The position numbers and the translations under genes were made by a program. From Primula veris (taxonomy: Eukaryota > Streptophyta > Magnoliopsida > Ericales > Primulaceae), in NCBI GenBank assembly GCA_963682055.1, contig OY821749.1, positions 24,559,631-24,623,630 on the forward strand: a DNA stretch of 64,000 nucleotides, written 5' to 3'. Below the pieces are notes generated by a model. It was given only the letters and a program-made list of their open reading frames with translations, searched no databases and was not told the origin of the DNA. This document shows, one piece after another, positions 12,874-23,683 of the stretch (positions are counted from its first letter, which is position 1; each line of letters starts with the position of its first letter).

Positions 12874-14133
12874 ATGGAACTATGGAGTGATGACCATGCA
12901 CTGATGTGCAAATTTTTCAAAAACAGCTTGGGTCAAGAGGCTTCGTCATGGTATCATAACTTACCACGGGGCTCCATCAGAAACTGGGCAGAACTGCTAA
13001 GAGCGTACTCCACCCGATACGCTGCTCATCGGAAAAAGAAGGTTAGTATCGAAACCCTTCTTAAAATGACGATGATGCCAAATGAAAGGCTCAATGATTA
13101 CTGCATACGTTTTATCGACGTAGCAAACCAGATTCCGCGATATGCCAATAATATAGCCATCCAAAACTTTATCAATTCCATCCCTAATGGCTATTGGGCG
13201 AGAAGGAAGTTCATAGGCAAAAACTTCCCAACCACTGATTCCCTGCTAGCCTATTGTACCCACCTCACCGATAAAAACGACGAATTGCGTTTCCTCAACC
13301 GGACTCTACCGAGAAGAGAGTCGGTCCGCGAGGCACAGGTGGGTCGCAAAAGAGTTAGAAATAACCAGGGAGAAGCATTCCAACCGACCAGAAAGGGCAA
13401 AGAGCCCGAGGTCCATAGCAGGGGAGAGCGACCCCGAGCACTAGAGCCCAAACCGCTCCAGATCGCATACCCAACACCGACCAACGAACATAAACCGCTC
13501 CAGCTCGCCTACCCGATGCCACCCAAGCCATTTCAACAGGTTCGGCCCCAAGAGAGGGAACACTGAAACCCTTTCGGACCGGTCGAGCTGCGATACACTT
13601 TCAACCTGTCTGCTGAAGATATCCTCAAGGATATATGCAGGGAAAGTTGGTATTCCCGACCACAACCGATCATCTCTCCCCCCAGTCAGAGAGATTCCAA
13701 GCTCTTCTGCGCATATCACGAGGATCACGGCCATCTCACTGAGCATTGCCGTAACCTACGATGGAGAATGAACCAGTGGGGCGATGCAGGATACCTAGCC
13801 AAGTTCATCAAAGGAGCTGGGAATAAAGGCAAGCAACTGGCCATCGAGGGATCTGACAACCGGCAAGGCAAAACGATCAACGTCGTTCATATGTCACGAC
13901 CCAATGGCCCAGGCGGGGAACGATCACGACAACGGCAGCTGGCCCACTTTGGCCAAGTAGCCAAGACATCACAGGCGTCGCCCTCTAAACGACAATGCAC
14001 TCCACGACGACATCCGCCCATTTCTTTCTCGGATCTTGACGAAGAAGGGGTGATTTACCCCCACGGAGACGCCATTAACCTCCGTGTTCAAATCGGCCTA
14101 GACACAGTCAGCAGGGTACTTGTCGACCAATGA
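12874..14133 (+). pseudogene. gag-pro: gag capsid/nucleocapsid and protease N-terminus, broken by two TGA stops
   Basis: A single frame runs from about 12815 through pol at 17814 with only two stops, TGA at 13564-13566 and at 14131-14133. It holds the Retrotrans_gag capsid domain (FFKNSLGQEASSWYHNL, then YAAHRKKKVS and the NERLNDYCIRF region). A zinc knuckle follows after the first stop (C-x2-H...H-x4-C: CAYHEDHGHLTEHC at 13710-13751). The second stop falls within the aspartic protease active site, LVDQ-stop-AS, where Gly is expected (GGA to TGA). The first replaces a codon before NPFGPVELRY and could be CGA to TGA. Either stop could conceivably be read through, but the loss of the protease Gly argues for an inactive copy. 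Confidence 0.85.
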
Positions 14134-14148
14134 GCCTCTTGTGATATC

Positions 14149-17100
14149 ATGTACAAGGAGCTCTTCGACAAGATGGAACTCAAGCTGCAAGATCTTCAGC
14201 CTACCGATGTCACACTGATCGGATTCATCTCCGAAACGACCAAACCTTTGGGTAAGATCGTCCTCAGTGTCACAACAGGGTCCATGTCGATTCCCGTAGA
14301 GTTCTTAGTGGTCGACGATCACTCCGGGCACAACGCAATATTGGGCCGACCATGGTTACATGCCATGAAGGCCATACCCTCGACCTATCACCAAAAGGTT
14401 AAATACCCGAATGATAGGGGGGCAATCGAGACCGCCAGAGGATGTCAAGAAGATTCAAGACGCTGCGAGGACATCACCGCGACTCTCCAACAACAACGAA
14501 GCACCGTGGAACAACCCACCAGCACAAAGAAGCTGATCAGCCAAATATCCAAAGCCGAAAGGGTTGTCGAAGAACAAGTAGGAGAGACACTTAGGAAGGT
14601 GTATATCCCGGATATGGACGAGGAGCACTATTTCCTCCTCGGCGATAACCTTCCAAAACGGGAATCCGAGGAGTTAGAAGCGTTCCTTTTCAGCAACATT
14701 GATAAATTCGCCTGGAGTCCTAAAGACATGCCGGGCCTAGACCCCAATACAGCATGCCACCACCTAAGTGTAAACGCCGAGTATAAGCCAATAGCACAGA
14801 GGGGCAGAAAAGTCTCTGTACAGCACAGAGCAGCTATAATCGCTGAAGTACAAAAGCTATTTGAGGCTGGAGCCATAAGGGAGGTTTACTATCCAAAATG
14901 GTTGTCCAACCCGGTCGTCGTCCCTAAGAAGAACGGGAAGGAGAGAGTCTGTATAGACTTCACCAACCTCAACAAAGCCTGCCCGAGGGACCACTTTCCT
15001 CTTCCAAGGATCGATCAACTGGTGGACGCAACAGCGGGAGCAGAACGGATGACCTTCCTTGACGCGTACTCAGGATACCATCAAATTCCCCTCGCCCGCG
15101 AGGATCAAGAAAAGACTTCGTTTATCTCACCTTTGGGAAATTATTGCTATACGGTAATGCCGTTCGGCCTACGCAATGCAGGAGCAACATACCAAAGGAT
15201 GATAACACGGGTATGTCGAGATCATATAGGGAAAACGATGGAGGTATACATAGACGACATGGTCGTCAAAAGCGAAAGAGCCACATCCCACCTTCAAGAT
15301 ATCAGGGACGTTTTCCGAACGCTGGGCGAGCACAAACTGAAACTCAATGCGAGCAAGTGTGCATTTGGCATCAGCAAAGGGAAATTCTTGGGACATATGG
15401 TTAGCCGACGAGGAATAGAGGCCAATCCCGATCAAATAACGGCTCTACGAAACCTATCGGCGCCCAAGAATAAGAAACAGGTACAAGAGCTCACGGGAAT
15501 GATGGCCGCGCTGAGCAGGTTCATTAGCCGATCCGCAGATAAGGGACGGCCATTTTTCGAATCACTCAAGAAGAATAGAAAATTCGTCTGGGACCCGGAA
15601 TGTGAAGCTTCATTCAACAATCTCAAAGAGTACTTGAGGACATTGCCACTGCTAGTAAGGCCGAATAGAGGAGACATTCTGGCATGCTACCTAGCAGTTT
15701 CCTCTACAGCTGTGAGCGCGGTCATCCTGAGAGAAGAAGGTCGCGAACAATTTCCGATCTACTTCATCAGCAAGACTCTAGTCGAAGCCGAAACACGTTA
15801 TCTACCCTTGGAAAAGCTGTGTCTGGCATTGGTCGTCGCAACCAGGAAGTTGCCACACTATTTCATAGCTCATCAGGTCCGTGTATACACAAAATTTCAT
15901 ATTAAAGAGTCGCTTCGGCGGACGGACGTTAGTGGCCGAGTTGCAGCCTGGGGGGTCGAGCTATCCCAATTTCATATCGAGTTCGCACCCCGCCACGCCA
16001 TAAAGGGACAAGTCCTGGCCGATTTCGTCGCAGAATTCACCGAAGGCTATGACGAGCCTTTGGCACTCTCTCCACAATCACACTGGCAGATACATGTCGA
16101 TGGATCAGCCACCAAGGACGGATCGGGAGCAGGGATCGTCCTAAAGTCCAGCGAGGGAGCAATCATCGAAAAAAGCATAAAACTGGGCTTCCGAGCTACC
16201 AACAATGAGGCAGAATACGAGGCCATGATAAATGGCATGCTTATTGTCCGGTCCCTCGGATGCTCCCACTTAGTTGCAAGCTCAGACTCCATGCTCATCG
16301 TCAATCAAGCCATCGGCGAGTACCAAGCGAAAGATGATAGAATGATCCTCTACCAAGAGAAAGTCCAAATCTTGATGGCAACCTTCGAACAGTGCGAGTT
16401 AGTAAGAATCAATCGCACCGAGAATGCACATGCCGATGCATTGGCCACCCTAGCCTCGACACTAACATTGACTGACACCCGGTCGATCACTGTGGAACTA
16501 CTGCCGACCCCGAGCATAATAAAAAGGGTAAACTGGGTGACATCGATACAGTACGAACTAGGATGGATGGAGGACATGACCCATTATCTGCGAAATGGAA
16601 CGCTTCCGGTTGACAAGATAAAAGCGCTGAAAATTACAAGAAAAGCTCCTCGCTTCTGGCTATCCGAGGACGATAAACTATATAAATCCAGTTACCAGGG
16701 ACCACATCTACTGTGCGTCCCGGCCGAGCTACAACTGCCGGTCTTGGAAGAAATCCACGAAGGATCTTGTGGTGCACACATCAAAGGGCGATCCCTTGCA
16801 AACAAGGCAGTGACCCAAGGATATTGGTGGCCCTATATCAAGCGAGACGCCGATGCATACGTCCAACGATGCGACAAGTGCCAACGATTTGTCAAGATAC
16901 CACGGCTCCCTTCATCTATGATGACCCCGGTATCAGCACCATGGCCGTTCGCTCAATGGGCAATCGATTTGGTCGGTAAACTCCCAAGAGCACCTGGGAA
17001 TGTGGAATATCTAATCGTTGCGACTGATTATTTCACCAAATGGGTCGAAGCTAAACCCCTCCGAGAAATCAATGCCAGCAACGTCAAACAATTCATTTGG

Positions 17101-17814
17101 GAATACATCATAACTAGGTTCGGAATACCGTACGCTATAGTCGCCGACAACGGAACCCAGTTCAAAGATGCCAATTTACAGCTGTGGTACGAGGAACTCG
17201 GTATCCGAAAATTCTATTCGACGCCGACATACCCACAAGGGAACGGGCAGGCCGAAGTGTCAAACCGAACAATATTAGACGGCATCAAGACCACCCTTGA
17301 ACAGGCAAAGGGGAGGTGGCCCGAGCGGTTACTCAACGTTTTATGGTCGTGCCGAACTACACCCAAGACGGGCACCAAGGAAACCCCGTTTAGCTTAGCA
17401 TACGGTGTTGAGGCCGTCATACCGACAGAGATCGGGCTACCTACGCTCCGAACAACGTTGGTCGAGCAGGGAAATAATGAACAAAGAATGAGAGAAGAGC
17501 TCGACATGATAGACGAGAAACGAGAGATAGCGGCCCTTACCTTAGCTAAATACCAGCAAAGCGTAAAGCAAACCTATGACAAGAGAGTAAAAGGATCTAA
17601 AGAATTCATGGTAGGAGAACTGGTGCTGCGACGAGTGACGGTCTATACCCGCAACGAAATACATGGCAAACTGAGCCCTACCTGGGAAGGCCCATACGAA
17701 ATCGTCAAGCGAACGAGTCCAGTCTCTTACAAAATCAAAAGCGTCCTCTTCGCCAACAGCCGAGGGGAAAAGAATTCCTGGAACGTGGCTAACTTAAAGA
17801 AGTACTACGTATAG
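14149..17814 (+). CDS. pol: pol: protease C-terminus, reverse transcriptase, RNase H, archaeal-type RNase H, integrase
   Basis: 1,221 residues, uninterrupted. The protease remainder ends with HNAILGRPWLH (about residues 62-75). Reverse transcriptase spans roughly 215-400, with FLDAYSGYHQI and the catalytic YIDD box at about 367-370. A Ty3-type RNase H follows (about 485-625), with weakened acidic residues (YLAVSSTAVSAVI), and then a second RNase H at about 643-770, starting HVDGSATKDGSGAGIV and containing NNEAEYEAMI. This dual RNase H arrangement defines Tat elements; the second domain is thought to have taken over activity. Integrase has the H-H-C-C finger at about 865-910 and the D,D-35-E core (WAIDLVG, ADNGTQF, GNGQAEVSNR) at about 930-1040. 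The ATG is nominal; in life it is part of one gag-pol polyprotein. Confidence 0.95.
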   Translation: MYKELFDKMELKLQDLQPTDVTLIGFISETTKPLGKIVLSVTTGSMSIPVEFLVVDDHSGHNAILGRPWLHAMKAIPSTYHQKVKYPNDRGAIETARGCQEDSRRCEDITATLQQQRSTVEQPTSTKKLISQISKAERVVEEQVGETLRKVYIPDMDEEHYFLLGDNLPKRESEELEAFLFSNIDKFAWSPKDMPGLDPNTACHHLSVNAEYKPIAQRGRKVSVQHRAAIIAEVQKLFEAGAIREVYYPKWLSNPVVVPKKNGKERVCIDFTNLNKACPRDHFPLPRIDQLVDATAGAERMTFLDAYSGYHQIPLAREDQEKTSFISPLGNYCYTVMPFGLRNAGATYQRMITRVCRDHIGKTMEVYIDDMVVKSERATSHLQDIRDVFRTLGEHKLKLNASKCAFGISKGKFLGHMVSRRGIEANPDQITALRNLSAPKNKKQVQELTGMMAALSRFISRSADKGRPFFESLKKNRKFVWDPECEASFNNLKEYLRTLPLLVRPNRGDILACYLAVSSTAVSAVILREEGREQFPIYFISKTLVEAETRYLPLEKLCLALVVATRKLPHYFIAHQVRVYTKFHIKESLRRTDVSGRVAAWGVELSQFHIEFAPRHAIKGQVLADFVAEFTEGYDEPLALSPQSHWQIHVDGSATKDGSGAGIVLKSSEGAIIEKSIKLGFRATNNEAEYEAMINGMLIVRSLGCSHLVASSDSMLIVNQAIGEYQAKDDRMILYQEKVQILMATFEQCELVRINRTENAHADALATLASTLTLTDTRSITVELLPTPSIIKRVNWVTSIQYELGWMEDMTHYLRNGTLPVDKIKALKITRKAPRFWLSEDDKLYKSSYQGPHLLCVPAELQLPVLEEIHEGSCGAHIKGRSLANKAVTQGYWWPYIKRDADAYVQRCDKCQRFVKIPRLPSSMMTPVSAPWPFAQWAIDLVGKLPRAPGNVEYLIVATDYFTKWVEAKPLREINASNVKQFIWEYIITRFGIPYAIVADNGTQFKDANLQLWYEELGIRKFYSTPTYPQGNGQAEVSNRTILDGIKTTLEQAKGRWPERLLNVLWSCRTTPKTGTKETPFSLAYGVEAVIPTEIGLPTLRTTLVEQGNNEQRMREELDMIDEKREIAALTLAKYQQSVKQTYDKRVKGSKEFMVGELVLRRVTVYTRNEIHGKLSPTWEGPYEIVKRTSPVSYKIKSVLFANSRGEKNSWNVANLKKYYV

Positions 17815-17875
17815 GCAATGCTCCGAATACAGGTGCTACCTTACCCTTCTTGCTTAATGGCATTATCTTTTCTTT

Positions 17876-18672
17876 TGAATGAATAAAATATATTATTATG
17901 CTGTCTACTAATACTATGAGATTCTCAACATGGCCGAAGTGCCTAGAAATACTATGAAATCCCGTAAATGGCGTGTTACCGAAGGAACGTCTAGGGATAC
18001 TATGATTGAATGAATAAAATATATTATTATGCTGTCTACTAATACTATGAAATCCCGTAAATGGCGTGTTACCGAAGGAACGTCTAGGGATACTATGAAA
18101 TTCCCAGCATGGCCGAAGTGCCTAGGAATACAATGAAAGTCCGTAAATGGCGTGTTACCAAAGGAACGTCTAGGCATACTATGAAATCCCGTAAATGGCG
18201 TGTTACCGAAGGAACGTCTAGGGATACTATGAAATTCCCAGCATGGCCGAAGTGCCTAGGAATACAATGAAAGTCCGTAAATGGCGTGTTACCAAAGGAA
18301 CGTCTAGGCATACTATGAAATCCCGTAAATGGCGTGTTACCGAAGGAACGTCTAGGGATACTATGAAATTCCCAGCATGGCCGAAGTGCCTAGGAATACA
18401 ATGAAAGTCCGTAAATGGCGTGTTACCAAAGGAACGTCTAGGCATACTATGAAATCCCGTAAATGGCGTGTTACCGAAGGAACGTCTAGGGATACTATGA
18501 AATTCCCAGCATGGCCGAAGTGCCTAGGAATACAATAAAAGTCCGTAAATGGCGTGTTACCAAAGGAACGTCTAGGCATACTATGAAATCCCGTAAATGG
18601 CGTGTTACCGAAGGAACTTCTAGGGATACTATGAAATTCCCAACATGGCCGAAGTGCCTAGGAATACTATGA
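17876..18672. repeat. 134-bp higher-order tandem repeat in the 3' region of the Tat element
   Basis: The unit has three parts of 48, 38 and 48 bp. The two 48-bp parts are variants of one another (both centred on GTAAATGGCGTGTTACC); the 38-bp part carries CATGGCCGAAGTGCCTAG. Four almost identical 134-bp units run through 18093-18579, with diverged edge units on both sides; at the left edge the 38-bp part is replaced by a TA-rich piece (GAATGAATAAAATATATT, at 17879 and 18012). The three identical 72-codon minus-strand frames here are by-products of the repeat. Tandem arrays at this place are known in Tat elements and can seed satellite DNA. Confidence 0.95.
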
Positions 18673-18971
18673 AATTTATATGCAGGTACAATGCAAGGTA
18701 TTATTCAGGTCCACTTTATGACGGCGATGCAATATAAATTGGCTAAAACAATGAAGGAGAATCAATCTAAAACAACAAAATATCAACAAGAAGCATCTTC
18801 AAAACAGGAATAACGAAATAACAAATGATTTGGCAAGGAAAAATCGATCCAATCAATTAAATAGCAGTACGGCAATGGAAAGGTACAAAACAGGAGTAAA
18901 GAAATCACATATATAGTCCTCGCCCGCATTACGGAGGCAACAAGAAGATCAACGACACTAAAGAGATTCAT

Positions 18972-19610
18972 TTAAGAAGAGCTACTGCAGGAGGAGCACG
19001 ACGGTAATTGACCGAGTTCAATCTCTTCGTCGTCAGTCGTTGAGTACCCATCAGACTCATCACCATCAAAACGCTCCTCAGAAATGAGGGCATCAAAATT
19101 GGTCGTATGAGCCCCAACACAAGTCAGCGTTTGAAGCCGCGCGTTGAACTCGGCTTCTTTGGCGGACTCGTGAGCATCCGAGGCCGCTTTACGGCGATCA
19201 TCGTCAAAGGAGAGGTCACGGCGAGCTTCAATCACAGCTGCGGAAGCATCGTATCTGGCTCGGGACAAACGGAAATACTTCACCAACACATTGGCCTTGG
19301 TCACAAGCAACTTTAATTTGCCGAAGTACTCGCCCTTTGCACGCCAATATCGATCCAAACGACGCTCCTGAACCTCAACAGCATGCTCGGCACGGCGAAC
19401 GTATTCTCGAAAAGAGGCCGCCTGAGTTTTCAGCTTGGTCCGCAGTCGAGCACATTGGTCGGTCAATTTGACATTTTTGCTCATCAAAACAATGTAGGGC
19501 CACCTGTCAGGCACCTCACTAGCCACACCAGATGAGACCTCGTTCCGGGCAGCACCAGTAGGTCCTAACCCCGGGTTAACTAGGCATGGAGAACCAGCCT
19601 GGTGCGACAT
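18972..19610 (-). CDS. Antisense ORF A8: coiled-coil protein with acidic Ser/Asp-rich tail (212 aa)
   Basis: Not recognised beyond its architecture. Residues about 45-125 are heptad-like and Arg/Lys/Glu rich (ARLRTKLKTQAASFREYVRR and following). Another helical, Ala/Arg/Glu-rich block follows at 125-165. The tail is strongly acidic (DGDESDGYSTTDDEEIELG) and ends in Cys/Ser runs. It starts at a true ATG, TCG-CAC-CAG following. The sequence just upstream (pyrimidine run and AG) could also be a splice acceptor, so a 5' exon is possible. It lies on the minus strand of the Tat element, next to the tandem repeat. Codon use is normal and the frame is open for 639 bp, so it looks maintained. Confidence 0.7.
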   Translation of the reverse strand: MSHQAGSPCLVNPGLGPTGAARNEVSSGVASEVPDRWPYIVLMSKNVKLTDQCARLRTKLKTQAASFREYVRRAEHAVEVQERRLDRYWRAKGEYFGKLKLLVTKANVLVKYFRLSRARYDASAAVIEARRDLSFDDDRRKAASDAHESAKEAEFNARLQTLTCVGAHTTNFDALISEERFDGDESDGYSTTDDEEIELGQLPSCSSCSSSS

Positions 19611-19743
19611 AGTAGCATGTGCCTATAAAAAAAAAAGAGGGGGGAGAAGAACGAGAAAAGATGAATAAAAAAAAAAAAAAAAAAAAAAAAAGAGCGAATT
19701 TTTTATACAAGCTACAAAGAAGACGACAAAACAAGCTATTTTA

Positions 19744-20358
19744 TTAATCCGACAACCCCTCAACAGACGCCGAAGTCTCTACTACATCGGCAAAATGAAT
19801 ATCTCGCAATGAATTAATTTGCGTCCCCAAACGCTCACGAATGACCGCCTCGATTCGGTTCAAGGCAACCGTGGTTTCAGTTACCCCAACCTTCGCATCC
19901 ACCATGCGCTCTGCCCGGGACACACCACTCATTCCTTTTATATGCTCCAGCACCTCTAAGGCGCGAGCTCGGGCCCAATACGCTTTGGCAAAGGATAGCA
20001 GCAGATCCGCGTCCTCGAAAACGGCCCCAAGGACCAAGCTCAAGCTCGTCACACGACCTCGGGCTTCATCACGAGAACGTCGTAGGGCACTGAGAAGTTC
20101 CTTTGCTTTACCCTTATTTGCCGTATAATGGGCGGTCTTTTTACTAAATTTCTCTCCCAAATCACGTAACCGGATCGCCAGGTTGGAAATATGAATATTC
20201 AGACCCTCGATTTCCTGATAGGCACAAGTCAATTTCGCGGTAAGGGACGCGTTAGACCTTTCCAAATCCTCCATCACGTCACCTACACTACGACTAGGCG
20301 AGGTCCAGACCACCATGGCAAGGGGGTTATTTGGTACCTGACAATATTTTGTTTTCAT
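19744..20358 (-). CDS. Antisense ORF A7: coiled-coil protein (204 aa)
   Basis: Starts at ATG 20358 (residues MKTKYCQVPNN). An AG at the CAG-GTACC position also fits a splice acceptor. From about residue 30 on it is predicted helical with heptads (DVMEDLERSNASLTAKLTCA, then IRLRDLGEKFSKKTAHY), a central Ala/Arg-rich helix and a C-terminal helix ending near TSASVEGLSD. The stop overlaps an AATAAA signal (plus-strand 19740-19745). Same style as A8 and the last exon of A6, but no clear sequence identity. Function unknown. Confidence 0.7.
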   Translation of the reverse strand: MKTKYCQVPNNPLAMVVWTSPSRSVGDVMEDLERSNASLTAKLTCAYQEIEGLNIHISNLAIRLRDLGEKFSKKTAHYTANKGKAKELLSALRRSRDEARGRVTSLSLVLGAVFEDADLLLSFAKAYWARARALEVLEHIKGMSGVSRAERMVDAKVGVTETTVALNRIEAVIRERLGTQINSLRDIHFADVVETSASVEGLSD

Positions 20359-20537
20359 ATCCTTCAAAATATAACGACCACCAAAAGAAATTCACCCAAG
20401 CAAGCTCAACAGAAAGAAACCACAACACCTATATTATCACTTCCCCAAAAGAATCTGTTTCTAGATACAAAAAAAAATAAAAAAAATAAAAAAAATAAAA
20501 AAAATAAAAAAAAAAATAAAAAATGCTAGGAAGATAG

Positions 20538-22986
20538 TCAAGGTTCCACCTGAGGAGATGCTGGTGGGGGAACAACAGTAGCATCCGGTCGAGGAGTGGA
20601 CGCGGTCGACATAGAGTGAGGACGCAGCGCTGTCGAAATTGTCTGCCCCGGTAGCCGAGGAAGCTCTTCTTCACGAAGATTCGCCCAGTCCACGGGTTTC
20701 GGCGGTGCACCATGCGGACACGGATACACCAACTCCGACCACGCCCTATCCGACAGAGGAACATTCGTGAAGTTGAGCGCCCGCACATGAGCGCAGTATA
20801 CAGAAAAGTTGGCCATCATCGCTAACTTTTTCCGCTCCTCCGCCTGTGCCGTTTTCAGGGCAGACACCTTAGCCTTTTCGGCTTCCACGTCCTCAGCCAG
20901 GAGCAAGTTCTCCTCCTCTAATTCGCCGTACTTAGCGGCCATGCTCTCTTTTTCCACCCTCAATTTCTCGACATCCTCGGTCATGTGTAGGAAGTCCACC
21001 GACAGTTTGTCATAATTCTCGCCCAGGGTTTTCTTCTCGGCCTCCAATTTCTCCTTCTCGGCCACCAGATTATCCTTCTCGGTCACCAGCTTCTCTTTCT
21101 CACCCTCTAGAGCTCCCAACTGATCCCGTAGCGCCACGGCACTCACAGCAATCTGCACTTCAACACATTAGTTTCCAGATAAAGTACAAGAACCAAACCT
21201 ATCTAGTGCAATACGAGCCCCACGTACCCTCAGCGCATCCGCGTGGGCCTGCTCTATAACTGACATTGTCGGTTGGGCAGATAGTTTTTCTGCATTCTTG
21301 AACACAAGGGGTTTCAGAGCTGTATACCCCATCTTCAGCGTTCTCGGTTGATCCAGCAGTTCACCCCTACATCGGTCAATGTACCGGGTCATTGCGACCC
21401 CGTCAACCAACACCTTTTCGGATCCGTCGAGAGCTTCATCCTCGACACCCGTCACAACATCCCCGGCATTCTCTTCGTTGCCTTTCATCTCCACCCCCAC
21501 ATCCTCCTCCAACTGCTCAATCTCAGGGGCCCTATGCTCGATCTCTTCCTCATTACGGAGGGGCGAGCACACGGACAAATCTATCGGACCCTCGGTGGGG
21601 ATAGGCGAGATGACCGGCAAAGTCATCGTCCCCTCTCCCATGCTCGTCAAGAGGTTCATATATCCGAATACATCGTCGACCGACCCCTGAAACACAATAA
21701 TACCCATAGACCGGGCAAGAGCGAGGGTAACCAATGTAGAAGTCAGTAGCTGAAACAAGATGACTAATAAAGCAAAGCACTAGCGCACCAAATGACAAAC
21801 AACCAACAGACAAGAAAATCATAATAACTATACACATACCTCGTCCGGAGCAGAGGCATCCTCGGCGGTATCCCCTTGACCAGCGGCACACACCCCCTCG
21901 CCCGAACCAACGTTAGCATCTTCCTCGGTAACCGATGTATCGGTTCCCCTAGCCCTCTTCGTTGTTTCAACGACAGGGTCAGCTGCACGACGCTTAGAAC
22001 GAACGGTTTTTTTCCCAAGCCGAGTAGCACATCGAGCTTGGACCACCTTTAAGAATTCCTCCTCGGGCTCTTTGGGGATCTCGGGTGCCGGATTTCCCTT
22101 GGTCACCGACCCCATAGGGTAACCGAGCAACATGGGAGCCGTACGACTCGCAGGATCCGGCGTCGGTCCAGGCCCCCACCATTTCCAAAGAGCTAACAGG
22201 GCCTCTACATTGGGGGCACCGAGGTCTGGCATGATGGGAGCATTGGTCGCCGGTCCAGGAATCTGGTGTCCCGCACAACCCCATGCACCGGAAGCAATTA
22301 CAATACCAAGATTACGCTCTTTATTGGTATCCGGCAAACCGATAACGAGCCGGCAAAAGGCACGCAGAGTCTTCAAATACGAGCTGCGACGCTCAAAGCT
22401 CAAACTATAGACTCCAAAGACGTCCTTCAGTTCAATCGGTATTCCGGACAACTCCGATAGCCTTTGGATACCATTCAGAGTACGGTAACCATTTAGGGCC
22501 AGTTGGGCCGGAGCAATTTGGACGGCCTCAAAGAACGAAGCCACCCAGTTTGTAAAGGGCAGTCGAAGACCCCCAGTAAAGAATGCCGAAGAACGCACGG
22601 CCACCTCGCCGGCAGGTACAAATCCCAGCACCTCCTCGTCAGAAATAGGAAGCCGGATACGTATGTTGTCAGGGATTCCGGCGAGTTCTTTAAAATCTTT
22701 CTCCACGAATGTGCCTACTTGGGCCACACTTTGGGTCAAAATTTCCTATACAAAGATCATCAAAAGTCCATCAATATACTAACCAAATACACAAACCAGA
22801 ACCACATCAATAGAACGAAAGCCACCCCCCCCCCCCCCCCACGCACATTACATCAGAATCATCAGACATATATAGATAACCTAAACCATATACCAACAAA
22901 ACACCTCTGACCACAACGACAAATCAAATACAACTCCTAAAAGAGGGAAGCGGGGAACACCAAAAATCACTTACAGTAATCATCAT
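20538..22986 (-). CDS. Antisense gene A6: spliced gypsy-type 'transposase'-domain plus coiled-coil protein (4 exons, 663 aa)
   Basis: Exons in transcript order: 22986-22975 (ATGATGATTACT then GTAAGT), 22745-21840, 21686-21228, 21152-20538. Every intron has GT...AG borders and all junctions are phase 0, which chance open frames would not give. Residues 1-150 resemble the plant domain usually annotated 'putative gypsy type transposon' (Pfam Transposase_28): LRLPFTNWVASFFEAVQIAP, then ...LSFERRSSYLKTL. A Pro-rich linker is followed by a bipartite-like nuclear signal at about 249-271 (KKTVRSKRR...KRARG). Exon 3 is acidic. Exon 4 carries a long coiled coil (about 467-567, repeated EKEKLVxEKDNL phrases) and a Pro/Ser tail. 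Likely nuclear. Family resemblance is from memory; what the domain does is not established, and nothing here shows transposase catalytic residues. Confidence 0.82.
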
Positions 22987-23683
22987 GAGCAAGCAAGCGC
23001 GAACAGCAGCAGGTCTTCCAACACAACCACGAAACCCTAGATTAAGCGGCCGAACTCTTTTGCTTTTTGGCGGGAAGAATATGCTTTAGAGAGAGAGAGA
23101 TATTTTCTTCAGCGAATTCTGTGATAAAAATAAACAGGATTACTTGGCACAATAAAAAGGAGTGGAGTCACAAAAGGAATAAAATAATAACCGTCCTTTC
23201 GTGTACCAGAGGTTTACCTTTTTCCAACCATACGGAAGTCAACAACCGCTGCTCTTTTTTAACATATACACGCTCCAGATTTCGCCACGTCAGCGCGTAT
23301 CCCACTACCCAAGGCAGTTCACATCATTAGACCTAAATAAACGGCCAGTGGACCCTACCACGAAAAGCTTCTTACATACGCTACCACTACTATCACACCG
23401 AGAATATCCCCCGATTACAGTTCCTCGAGTCCCAAACCAATCCTTAACACAAGGGCACACCGAACAAAGTGTACGAAGACCGTTTCTAGCTTGATGGCAG
23501 GAAGCATCAAGTCTAACAACGCTCTCCGGGGGGATAACCGGACATATTGTTCGGTGTATGATCAGAAACATAAAAGAGAAGCAAACAGGAAATAAAATAG
23601 GACAGAATCAAATGCAAGACAAGTTTTATTCATCCACAAAGGGGGAAACACAAACAATACAACAGAAAAAAAATACACCCATC

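Noticed and set aside
15144..15677. Overlapping frames inside pol on both strands
   Set aside because: Shadows of the 1,221-codon pol frame.
17914..18579. Identical 72-codon minus-strand proteins at 134-bp spacing
   Set aside because: Products of the tandem DNA repeat; the frame stays open because the unit length and composition allow it, and the frames overlap one another.
17876..18672. CRISPR-like array
   Set aside because: Repeats are head to tail without unique spacers, in a plant retrotransposon.
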